Assembly (NCBI GenBank): GCA_023653785.1
Contig: JAMKCH010079226.1
Span: forward strand, 1-64,000
Reading direction: 5' to 3'
DNA length: 64,000 nucleotides
Origin: Ophioderma brevispina
Taxonomy: Eukaryota > Echinodermata > Ophiuroidea > Amphilepidida > Ophiodermatidae
Below are positions 24,560-34,527 of the stretch, piece after piece; the stretch's first letter is position 1; each line of letters begins with the position of its first letter. The position numbers and the translations under genes are program-made. The notes below the pieces were generated by a model, which did not search any database, was not told the origin of the DNA, and worked only from the letters and a program-made list of their open reading frames with translations.

Positions 24560-26460
24560 TGTTAAGTCTGATCATAGAATTGCCTCTTGCAGGAGCAGGA
24601 TAAGTTACCGTCAGAAGTAACCCCTGGATAGATATCCCATGAAAAGAATTGACCGAGGAAAAGTTAGTGGGAGAAGATACAAAGCTCTGCGTGCAGTATA
24701 CTGTAGCAGCACATAACGGCAGGTTCAAACTCTTGTTGATGAGCTCGAAGATTAGAACCCAAGACAGTATATGAAGCCGTCACGTCAGCCAACAAAGAAA
24801 GAAGAAATTGCATGGAGATGCACCTACTATGCCTTTGCCTCAAGACAAAGTCATCAAAGCCAGAGAAAAACTATAAGTCTGCAGCCAAGAAGGAAAGTAC
24901 TAAATCCACCAGAAGCTCCGTACAGAACCTTGATGTCGATAAGGCGGACACTACATGGGAAACAACCAGTTGGCCTTATTATATTGACATCGTAATCACT
25001 CCTCTACCAAAGGAAAGGTGGCATCCACCAAACCCAAAAACTATAGAGGAATCACACTGTCAAACTGGCCTCTAAGATCTACAACTCAATGATGCTCAAC
25101 AGAATCCTTTCTCAAAAAGACCCCATCTCAGACAGAAACCGGATGGTTTTCGTAAAGGGCATATCAACCATCCCTTCAGATACTTGCCCTCAGAAAGAGG
25201 AAAAGCTCCATGTGTTTGTAGACTTTTCAAAGGCATTTGACAGGTCAGCAGAGATGTAATGCTGAATATTCTACCACTATGGCAGGGGTTCTCAATTACA
25301 TTAGCTGAGAGGGCGAGAGAATGCTGAACATGTTTGAAAGTCCCTACTTGAGGGCCAAATACACCGGAAATCTAGTTTCCTTTATATTTTAGAGCAAGTC
25401 AAGGGCCAAAAAATCAATAGTTGGCGGGCACGATTTGGCCCGCGGGCCGTCTATTGAGAAACCCTGAATATGGTGTCCCAGACGAGCATGTCAAAGCAAT
25501 TGCCATCATGTATGATGACCAATCTAGCTTTGGCAGACCGAGTGCAAACGAAGAGTAGAGGTTCCTAACAACTACTGGCCAACTTCCAAGGGGATGCTTT
25601 TTACTCCCTATCTCTTTGTAAGGGACTAACATCAAAACCCCAAGCGATCTAGGCGTCACCAAAGTCAGAATCTCACAGACCTTGTCTTCGCAGATATGAA
25701 TCTAAACTCTAACAGCCTATTTGATATGTGGTACACAAGATCTACTAACATATTTGAGAATGGTGCAGACAAAGTCGGTCTACTTCTAAATGCCAAGAAG
25801 ACCTACCATCTAAATGCCAAGAAGACGGGAAATATATATTACCGTCAATGAGGAAGTTAATCATCAACCTATCTGCACATAGATGGTACAAATCAAAGAG
25901 GGCAGGGACGTACCCGGGTCCTTTAATCACATATGGAAATCTGGTCTGGTATATAACATTAACCAAGCTTGAGTTCTTTAGAGCTGTGAAGAAGAAAGAG
26001 ATGAGACCGGACCATGAAGAAAAGAGCTACAGGATAGACGGATGGCACCTACAACCAGGCTTGGATTTGGAGTAAACATATCCTGGCGTGAGCACATGAC
26101 CAAAGCACGGATATGTGGAGATATCCCTCCAATCTCATCTTCTGTTGCCCACCGTCGAGCCGATTGTCAGTCACTGTTATCGTGAGATTGATCAAGTAGT
26201 CTCGGAATCACATGCTGGAGGTTACCATGCCCAACCAGGGGTCGTCGCCCCTTAAACTACATTGATATGATTTCTAGAGACATGCAGCAGGATCCGTCTG
26301 ACGTCCCAAACTTGGGACAGACAGCGGACTTTGCAATATGATGGTGAACAGGCATCTCGCCTGCGGCCGGTTGATATAGATAGTTGTGGATATGGTTTCA
26401 ATACTTGAAATTGCACTGGAACATAATGGACAGCAACGAACCTTGAAACCTATATACAAA
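24560..26460 (+). mobile_element. Decayed non-LTR retrotransposon (LINE A)
   Basis: Pieces of a LINE polyprotein appear in order across shifting frames. There is an endonuclease end KSDHRIASCRSRISYRQK (about 24566-24618), then reverse transcriptase pieces SKIYNSMMLNRI (25068-25110), GFRKG (25145-25159), FVDFSKAFD (25215-25241; this is motif A with its catalytic Asp), YGVPDEHVKAIAIMYDD (about 25469-25520) and GLLLNAKKT (25776-25802). A C-terminal tail follows with ARICGDIPPISS (26107-26142), RGR-like and LNYIDMISRDMQ (26256-26292). Many stops and frameshifts make it inactive. It lies inside the foldback and is itself interrupted at 25283. Clade assignment needs a tree. Confidence 0.85.
25283..25466. 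mobile_element. 184-bp hAT-like MITE inside LINE A
   Basis: The termini are CAGGGGTTCTCAATT (25283) and ATTGAGAAACCCTG (ending 25466), inverted with one mismatch in the first 14 bases. The flanks ACTATGG (25276-25282) and AATATGG (25467-25473) look like a target duplication of about 8 bp with one change. CAGGGGTTCTCAA ends, a GGCCCGCGGGCC centre near 25436 and ~8-bp duplications are hallmarks of hAT elements. There is no open frame. It cuts the reverse transcriptase just before the YGVPDE segment. Confidence 0.85.
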
Positions 26461-27341
26461 CTAATTAAAAACACCCAGAGCTATGGCTCTCCGGATTCCA
26501 TGATTTAAGACTGGTTCGGGCGAACCACAGTTGCAAAATAGTAGCCCATTGAAATTAAAGATGGGCTGTCAGAGGAAACAATCCTGGGACTTTCTGGATG
26601 TAATGATGTGGGTCATTGTCATCGCAAACATGGTCTGTCACCATTGGAGATTTGCCATGTTGCCCAGGAGTCCAGATATTGAGCGAGATACGTAAAATGG
26701 CAGCCATTTGAAATAAGATGCCGCCAGAAGGAAACAATTGGTGACTTCTGGATAGTAGTGTGTTCCTGTCATCGCAAAACATGGGTATTGCCCAATTGGA
26801 GTTTCCATGTGCTCAGAAGTCCAGATATGGGCGAAGTAATGTTAAATATGGGCGGCCATTTTGAATACTTTCAGGATGGCTGCTGATAGGAAACAATCTG
26901 TATTATTTGAATGTAATATTTGCAGTCACTGACATCCAAACAGGGTTTTGCCACCAGCTGGAGTCTTCTATGGTGAATCGAAGTTCAGATAGAGCAAAAT
27001 ATGTTTTTAAAAATGGCGGCCATTTTAAAATCAAGATTGACCTCATTAAAGGAAACATCGCGGACTTTCTGGAGGTGATAGTGTGTTCCTGACGTCATAA
27101 ACATTGGTATGGCCACCACTTTGAGCCTTTATGTTGCTCAGAAGTCCGATACAGAGCAAAATATGTTGAAAATGGCAGCCATTTTGAAAACCAAGATGGC
27201 TACCAAAACGGAAGGGATTAAAAAAATGGTAACAATTTGATTTGGATTACTAGGACCATTATCTACAATTTAAGACCCACAATTTCTAATTGTAGCAAAA
27301 AGCCAACAAATCTCAAACCATCAAAACACCGCCCCATACTA

Positions 27342-28540
27342 TATTTTTAAAATTCCAATTGATTACAACATCCCTTTTAAATTGCATGTTATGTTTTAGC
27401 CTTCAGATCCCTCATAGGCCTTGGTGTAATTTTAATTGTCCCTTAAATATATTCGCTCTAGTTTCATCACCAAATTATCTAACCTATTCTCAACTTGTAA
27501 CATTTTCCCACTCCTTCCGATTAATTCTCTGAGTCCTTTTTAATGTGCAGAATGAAATTTTTTTAGGATACTAATTTCTCTCAAAGTTCACTGGGTTGTT
27601 TAGACCACCTACCGATAACGTTTCGAAGGTTTTATTGGAAAAAACAGTCCAAAAGAAACCAGAAACCTTGTTTTGAACTTGTTTGCCTGCTATCGTAATC
27701 GTCCCCATAGAAAACCGTACTTTGATTTTCTGTCGTAACGACAGAAAAAAATATCTTATGACAATAAAGAAGGCGTATTTGGCTTATTCACTTCAGATGT
27801 GATCTATACATTGGTAAGCCTTCCCAATATGCAAAAAAAAACGGGGTTCGCCAAAATTTGGGGGCTCCTTGTTTCTGGAAATGTCCCTCATGTCTCTTTA
27901 ATGTTGTAGACTGATTGCTTAAACCTTGCAAATGCTGCACTAATTATTACGTGGTGTAACTATTAAAGGCCATAGTCCGATCGCTATAGCCTTGTCCCAA
28001 GGGACCCCAGCTTTTACCGGAAGCGGTCAAAATTTGTATCGGAAGAGAACTACAATTTTTTCTCAGTTTACCCTGTGAATCTTATAGCTTAAAGGACTTT
28101 TGTTTGGATGTTATGACGCGAACCTAATGCCCCATTTGGTCGACCATATTAATTTTACCAAGTACTCTATGGGGATTACAAAAAATCACGTTTTTAGATC
28201 TCCCCACAAACGGGTTGAAATATCAGCGCTAAACTTGGGGTTTTTGAAGTGAGGCCTTTCTATCAAGATGATAATTTATAGACTTAAATCGGGTCATCCC
28301 CTATATTACAAAGTCAGATTCTCATAAAGTACCTTTTGAAGCACCCATGGAGCACCAGTCAAGTCACTGTACATCGCAGACCATAAAAGTGCGCCTGGAC
28401 TATGCATCCACATAATTGATCAACAGTACCCAATCACAGTGCACCCACAAATGAATACCTGTGCAGGTATTGGGAATGTCCATCCATTATAATGTGATTT
28501 TACCTTTTTACACAAATCTTACGGGAAAGAGTAGACAACA
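27342..28540. other. Intergenic, no recognised feature
   Basis: No open frames of note and no repeat found elsewhere in the window. It contains a mirror-like pair TTTGATTTTCTGTCGTAACG/ACGACAGAAAAAAATATC at 27722-27756, a short imperfect hairpin. If the exon candidate at 28541 is real, a promoter could lie in the last part, but I see no clear TATA or initiator. Confidence 0.35.
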
Positions 28541-28607
28541 ATGAACTGTTTGGAGCTCACTATGGGCCAAAATGTTGTTAAGCAGCTGATAGGGAGTAAG
28601 TGTGAAG
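28541..28607 (+). CDS. Candidate first coding exon
   Basis: ATG at 28541 in a fair context (GACAACAATGA) opens 22 codons, MNCLELTMGQNVVKQLIGSK then CE, to a donor AAG|GTACGT (GT at 28608-28609). The exon ends with one base of the next codon, which is the phase needed by the acceptor at 31662-31663. The peptide is not recognised and is short, so the start and the link are inference. A 3-kb first intron would contain the MITE at 30430. Confidence 0.3.
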
Positions 28608-30429
28608 GTACGTCCGTGAAACCACAGAGGTATTCCACTACTGGCAGACAACTTTAGCGTACACGGCATGCTGTACACCCCAAAAAGAAAGTATAAGTAA
28701 TCTCAGTGGGGTTAATATATTTTAAAGCAAAACGTTAACTTGTGTTTTTAACAAGAAGTAACTTGAAGAATTGCTTTGATAAACCCTAACTATTAGGAGT
28801 TAATTAAACAATTACCCTCAAATGTTGAGTAATATCTTAGTCAAAGTGGAATTAATCTTACGCATTTTTTGTGGCGATTTCTCACTCGTAAAAACATTTT
28901 GGAATTCACTTCTTTTGTAATTGCCTAACTCATCGAAGAGCTTCTTTCCATAAAAACAATTACCTGCCCGTTATGAGATAATTAGCCTGGGTCCTATAGG
29001 AATACAGCACCAACGGGGGCGTGATTTTAAAATATAAATTAACATAACCTAGTAGGCCTATTGCCAGAAATATTTTTCTACTTATAATTGGTCATATGCA
29101 TGAAATAGAATTGACTATATAATTATCGAAGAAAATGATTAGCCGTTTATGGTCTGAAAAACCACAATTTCATCATCATGCGACTGCGCGCCTTTGTAGT
29201 TTCAAGCCTATGACAACTTATGTCGCACTATCGCCCCACAAAAATACTATATATTAGTTATGCCCCGTTTGTTCACGCAAAACGGAAAAATACCTTTGGT
29301 TGGGCACCGTGTCACATGAGGCCGAACCACAGGTATTTTCGGTATTACGTAACAAAGGGGGGGGGAGGGGGATAACGAATTTAATTTAGTAAGACATGAA
29401 TGTTTGAAATGGTAAGCCTAAGTCGATTTTCTTACCTGGATTATCACAGCGGTTAGATGAAGACTGGCCTTCAAAATTATAAAAAGCCAGGTAAATAGGA
29501 CCTAGCTAGGCCTTTCTCTTATTGAGGCCTACAAAGTATAAACAAGTTGGACTCACTGCACAGCAACAGAAACATCTCATTCAATCACAGCTGTTTGAAA
29601 GTCTCATTTATTATGCCAAAACCAGGATAAAACAAAAATTATCGCCGGCGACACACATTTGACAATCGATTTGGATTATTTAGTCCACTAAGTACATCCT
29701 GTGTAAATTTTACGAAATTTCATTGCGGGCAAATATGATTTTTCTTAAAAATCTAGTTTTCCACGTCTTTCTATGGGAAATGGGCATAAAGAGGGCGCTA
29801 TAACATACAGATCATGACCTCTGTTGGCCTATATGGCAAGATTCACGCAATGGATTTGTCTGGTTTTTGCAGAGATAATAGCTCTTGCATGTCCCTACTT
29901 ATATCAGTTGTCAAAATTGTGTCGTCATTGCTTAAAATTGTTCTAAAAATAAAAGAGACAATTTGCATGGGGTCAAACAGCTGTGCAATATAGACCTGTT
30001 ACAATTTTAACTGTAATTCCTAACAAGACAGTAGTAGACCAGACTGTCATGGGCAGTGATTCAGTAATAGGGCCTAGGCTAGGCCAGAAGACAATGCACG
30101 GTTGTTGAATTCTGCAGAGCAGCTACACACAGGCTGTGAAAAAATATAACACCTCTTTGAAAGACTTCAAAACACACAGGGATAATTAGTTTTTTTTTCT
30201 ACTTGAAGAGCACTGAAAGAAATGAATGTATCAAACAGAAATATCATTTTAGATTTCCGGGAGGAGTCGGACCAGTGTGTTGAGCAAAACAGCCATATTG
30301 GATTTTGCACACTCGGCCAGTGAGACTCTGAGGGGGCTAGACTACGACTTGACCTTGATTGATTCAGTCTCTTCCACCGATGCACAAAAACAATTTCATC
30401 TAAACTTTTAATGTATGTTCGTGTAATCA
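28608..30429. other. Possible intron or intergenic DNA; no gene seen
   Basis: A run of Gs lies at 29357-29371. A 90-codon minus-strand frame at 30167-30439 has no motif and runs into the MITE terminus at 30430. There are no other repeats or RNA-like structures that I can support. Confidence 0.35.
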
Positions 30430-30783
30430 TTAAAGACACTATCAGTGATTTGAAAATATTTGAAATTGCAGAAAAAGCTTCAAAGTGAAGGATAAGTATG
30501 TAGAATTCTCATAAGTGTACCTTTTCCGGCTGTAGAATTGACAGAAAAGGAAAAAACGGCAGTGTTCCAAGATACGATTCTCCATTCAATTACGTGTTGT
30601 AGTAAGTGTCCGTTCTGACAGTAATGACTAAAATGTCCGATTCTGTCATTATTAGGTTGCTTCTGGTCTTATTAATTTGCAGGGTATGTTAGGATACCTG
30701 TACTCGTTGCATACATGCAAAAATCTGATTTTTGATGATTTTTTCGATTTGCTGATTTAGCAAATCACTGATAGTGTCTTTAA
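30430..30783. mobile_element. 354-bp MITE with perfect 23-bp TIRs
   Basis: The left terminus TTAAAGACACTATCAGTGAT plus TTG (30430-30452) is matched exactly by its reverse complement at 30761-30783. If the outermost TTAA at each end is the target duplication, this is a piggyBac-type pattern; otherwise TTAA is part of the TIR. The interior has no open frame. Perfect termini suggest recent activity in this genome. Confidence 0.9.
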
Positions 30784-31663
30784 GCAATATACTGTTATAT
30801 ATTGCGTGGTAATAATTTTCTACCACGCAATACGGAAATATGTAATTAATCTGTTAACCAATGAAATTCAAGCATTCGTGTCTACTAAAGTATAAAAGAC
30901 GGCAAAATTATGTTTGTGCTAAAAATATGAAATTGTGTAAATTTTTCCTTCTAGAAGCTTCTAGAACAGAAGGATCAGAATGATTTACAGTGGTAATTTT
31001 CATGGGCCAGTAGTCTTGGGTACCAATGTGAGTGCAAACACCTAAGGCAATGTGTTGAGAATTTACTCCCCATAATGAGGGTAATCGCCTTATTTTCTAC
31101 ATATATTTTACAATGTATGGGTTGTTGTGATACTTGTTGGAAGAAACTTTAAAACAAATGTACATTTTAAAAGGGTGGTTTTTAATAGTTTCTAGCGCGA
31201 AAGTCAACCAAATTGGCATGATTAGCATGATTATATTAAAGCTTTTGCATTAAATGATCTAAAGCAGATCTTTCTTTTGAGTGTAGTAAGAGGTGCACAG
31301 TGCAGTAGATAATCATCACTGTCATAAAATCCGTTACTTCAGGAATACGACATTGTCAATCCAGCAAGTTGCGATTTCAGATGATTGGATAAATTATATG
31401 GTAATTAAAAGGTAATGTACGTCAAAGGTCAACAATTTCAATTTGATTGCAGGTTTGTTATGACGTTCTCATGACTATTGGGTTTGCATTAAAAATACAC
31501 CCAGTGGATAATTTATAAAATAACAAATTGTGTATTCGTGACTTTTGCTTTTTGGTTTGTTGTTTTTTCCTTACGATTCTTAGGAGCTTTAAGAGTCCAA
31601 AGATATTCTAAGAAAAAAATGTTATTTCTAAAACTGTTGTTGATTCTGTTCTTACGGTTTTAG
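30784..31663. other. Possible intron or intergenic DNA
   Basis: A hairpin with 11-bp arms, ATTGCGTGGTA and TACCACGCAAT (about 30801-30831), lies just outside the MITE. The rest is AT-rich without features and ends in the acceptor GTTCTTACGGTTTTAG before 31664. Confidence 0.4.
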
Positions 31664-32247
31664 TTTACGAACACTTGCTTGCATCACAGACACCATATCA
31701 TGCAAAAATGATCTGTGATGCGAAGAGAGTACAATTTACAGAACAAGAAAACAAAAATGTAATCATGGTAATGAAGAGTAACAAGCCGCAAGACCACACA
31801 ATCACAGTTGATGGAAAGACTTGGAGGTGGCCGGTGGGTAGTTATACCTGGGCAAAATATATCATTTAGAAAATGAAATACTATATAGGAGAAGTACATT
31901 CAGATGGCTTGGGTAAAATTTGGCATCATCGAGATGCGGATCTTCCCCTCTCCCTACTTAAGAAATACAGATATGCAATCAGAGACTAATCAGTGTATTA
32001 TTCCGGTGCTCCATATCTCCTGTATGAGTCTTATATGGAACAGAAACTTGGACACTTAATGCAAGAAAGAAATTGTGAACTTGATGGAGCCGCCATAATG
32101 GATGATATGGTGGTAACAAGGAGTCTACAAGGACAGAATCAGAAATTAAGACTTGAGGAAAAACAGAAGAAGAAGACAGCTAGAAGCCAAAACGAAATTC
32201 CCTATACAGCCGACAGCCGTGCCTCGGGTAAGAGCTTGGTGAGGTAA
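31664..32247 (+). pseudogene. Long coding-like exon with two in-frame stops
   Basis: After the acceptor AG (31662-31663) one frame runs 194 codons to TAA at 32245-32247. It is interrupted only by TAG at 31867-31869 and TAA at 31987-31989. Coding character continues across both stops: NVIMVMKSNKPQDHTITVDG and WRWPVGSYTWAKYII before the first, EVHSDGLGKIWHHRDADLPL and SLLKKYRYAIRD between, YYSGAPYLLYESYMEQKLGH and a Lys/Glu-rich helix (NQKLRLEEKQKKKTARSQNE) after. I do not recognise the family. Explanations are a decaying pseudogene, stop-codon substitutions in this allele, or a short frame-keeping intron around each stop. Confidence 0.5.
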
Positions 32248-33800
32248 TTCTGAAGGGATCCCGTACAATTCCAGTTACAATTGTTTGTACTTGAATTGCG
32301 GAGTTCAAAAGGAAACAAAGGTCATGACAGCTGTCATGCTGCAGTCAGCTAACCGTAATATGACACATGCACCTTTTTACAGGTCCTAGTGTGAATCAGA
32401 TTGCCAACCGTGACCTTGAAACTGTGTGAGGAAAACCAAGACGTACGACTGCATCAGTAGCTGAAAATGGGAGGTAATTATGGCGCTGTTTTATTTTACT
32501 TCAGTGTTGGGGCCCCCGAAGCTGAAGCTGGTATCCATCCCTGCGTACTCATACAAATTATTAATTGTACAGCGCACAGTGACCGCCCGTGTGCATGGTG
32601 TACAAAATGCTTACAAAGGCTTGTATATGCCATGGTATATATATTATCAGCACACAGCATCGGACATTATAGCAACACACAAACGTAACAATAATTATGG
32701 ATGTTTAGTTTCCATCGTTTCCAGTAGGTAGCCCGAAATGCGAAATGCATTTTGTGTGTGTGTGTGTGTGTGTGTTTAAAAAAAAATTGAAATTGATTTT
32801 TCTCCAGAAATTAATAAATACACAAAATAATAAGTGAAATTTTGCAAACCATATTTTACTGTAAAATTATGATTAGTTATTTTTAGATTAGTTTAAACTA
32901 GAATAACGATTTGGGATCAAACAGTGTTGTGCATTGGCTTTCATGTTTGAATTAGATCGAATTCAATAAAAAAAAAAACCGCTTGATTTGCATATGTGCT
33001 GGTACTAAAATTGATAATCTATTGTTAATATTCTGACCTCTATATTCCTCGATCTTCTCATTCTCATTCTCAAAATAGGCTTTCAAAATTAATGTTTTCG
33101 TAAGAGAATCCCCACCCACCCAAAACCACACACGCGCGCGCGCCGCACACACACAACACCCACAGACCACATACCTTGATAATTGATATGTGGCAGGCAC
33201 ACACACAAACACACAGACATCTAGACACACACACACACTACACACACACCATCACACACACACACACACACTATATGTGATTAGGAGCATTGAGGTCCTG
33301 TCTCATGTAGGCTAGTTTTGTAATAGCAGTGCTACTCTTATGTTTTCTTAAAATAGGTATTTAGGGAGCGGTTATTATTTACGCTAGGAGGAATGAGAAA
33401 AATTAAACTTTCAACGAAATATTTCGCCTTCCCCCTTTGCATCCTTTCAAATGTTTTGTATTCCCCCTGATTTCGTGGAATTTCTCAATTTTAAAGTTCA
33501 TTCGACCCCCCCCCTCCTTGAAGAAAATGTTCACACACCACACACACACACACACACAAAGATTTCGGATTCCCCACTTGAATCCTCCATTCTGTCTCTG
33601 GAGTAACTAATGACACCTCCCTTAAGATGCACTAGACCGCCTATCGAAACCCCTTAATTATGAATCAGAAAATTGATGCTCTTGTTGTCATTACTGAAGC
33701 ATGGTTGCGAGGCATTAAACGAGATCTTAATGACCACGCCGCGCAGTTGACATCGCAAATATTATTAGTATTATTATTATTTGGACTGCAAAATTGTCGA
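32248..33800. other. Intergenic with dinucleotide repeats
   Basis: No recognised gene. It holds (TG)n at 32753-32775, an interrupted (CA)n region at 33122-33271 with a CGCG core, and (CA)n at 33535-33559. Overlapping short frames at 32467-32731 are unsupported. Confidence 0.6.
33122..33271. repeat. Interrupted (CA)n microsatellite
   Basis: CACACA tracts at about 33128-33167, 33198-33237 and 33240-33271 are separated by short unique text, with a CGCGCGCGCG segment near 33133. The Cys/Val-rich minus-strand frame here is a repeat artefact. Confidence 0.9.
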
Positions 33801-34389
33801 CAACCCCTCCCCTCGGTACAACACAACGCAACCACTTCTATTCAAAAGATTTTAAAAATGATGGTTGTGGTCAAAAACTTTGGTGGCAGGGGTGTTTTTT
33901 GTCAAAAAATCACGTTTTTGAGCTAAAAAATTAAGAAAATCAAGATTTATTAATTTCTTAGCAAAACAAATTTTAATCATGATGCAATACTATCAATCTC
34001 TACCATTTATCTTATAGATTTCCGTTTTATTAGAGGAATATATATAAGGGTTAGAATTTTAACCTCCAAATCACTCTTTTTTTGATAAAAAAAACATCCT
34101 TTTTATCACATGTCAACACAACGAGTATTACTTGAACGCTTTGTGCAATGTATAAAACATATATACCAATAACAAAAAGGATACCATAAAAACAAGATTG
34201 TAATATTTTTACTTTAAAAAATTTAAAAATAATATTTTCGCTTAATTTGCAGCCCAAAATGCGTTTTCGGCCTAAAAATTATCCCTACCACCAAATATTT
34301 CAACCACGACTATCATTTTCTTAACTCTCATATATCTTTCAAATAAAGGTGGTTGTGTTTTGTTGTAAGCCCTACCGAGGGGAGGGGTA
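33801..34389. mobile_element. Imperfect foldback element, ~590 bp
   Basis: The left arm starts ACCCCTCCCCTCGGTACAAC (33803) and continues with ATGATGGTTGTGGTCAAAAA and TTTGGTGGCAGGG. The right arm ends with its inverse: CCCTACCACCAAATATTTCA, CCACGACTATCAT ... CCTACCGAGGGGAGGGGTAA (34370-34389). Arms are about 130 bases and diverged; the AT-rich loop has no credible frame. It directly precedes the tandem trimer. Confidence 0.7.
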
Positions 34390-34527
34390 ACTCGAAAACT
34401 AGAGCACTTTTTAAAGCTCGGCCACTCCGTTATATAGCGGCTTTTGGTTACCTCTGTGACAAATTCGTCCCCTAATTGTCAAAGTTCATAACTATCATGA
34501 ATCAAAATATTATCATTTTATTAGATA

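Larger units (their letters stand above)
22792..27341. mobile_element. 4.5-kb foldback element, TU/FB-like architecture
   Basis: The left end begins TAGTATGGGAC and continues TTGTTGGCTTTTTTGCTACAATTAGAA; the right end is its inverse (TTCTAATTGTAGCAAAAAGC, then CAACAAA ... CCCCATACTA). Inside each arm lie ~160-bp tandem subrepeats carrying GGCGGCCATTTT-type words. The left arm has them at about 22925, 23083 and 23250, with a remnant at 23765; the right arm has inverted copies at about 26550, 26699, 26852, 27014 and 27174. TAT occurs outside both ends. Long inverted arms made of tandem subrepeats are typical of foldback elements such as Drosophila FB and sea urchin TU. The interior holds a SINE and a LINE, so no transposase is evident. 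Confidence 0.8.

Noticed and set aside
24231..24618. 129-codon open frame as a host gene
   Set aside because: Its end (KSDHRIASCRSRIS) fits a LINE endonuclease tail that leads into the reverse transcriptase; treated as part of LINE A.
31664..32247. Alternative genetic code (TAG and TAA read as glutamine)
   Set aside because: Other exons here use TGA and TAA as normal stops and the surroundings are ordinary animal DNA; a pseudogene or sequence error is simpler.
32952..33245. Cys/Val-rich minus-strand frame resembling a secreted peptide
   Set aside because: It comes entirely from the (CA)n/(TG)n tract.
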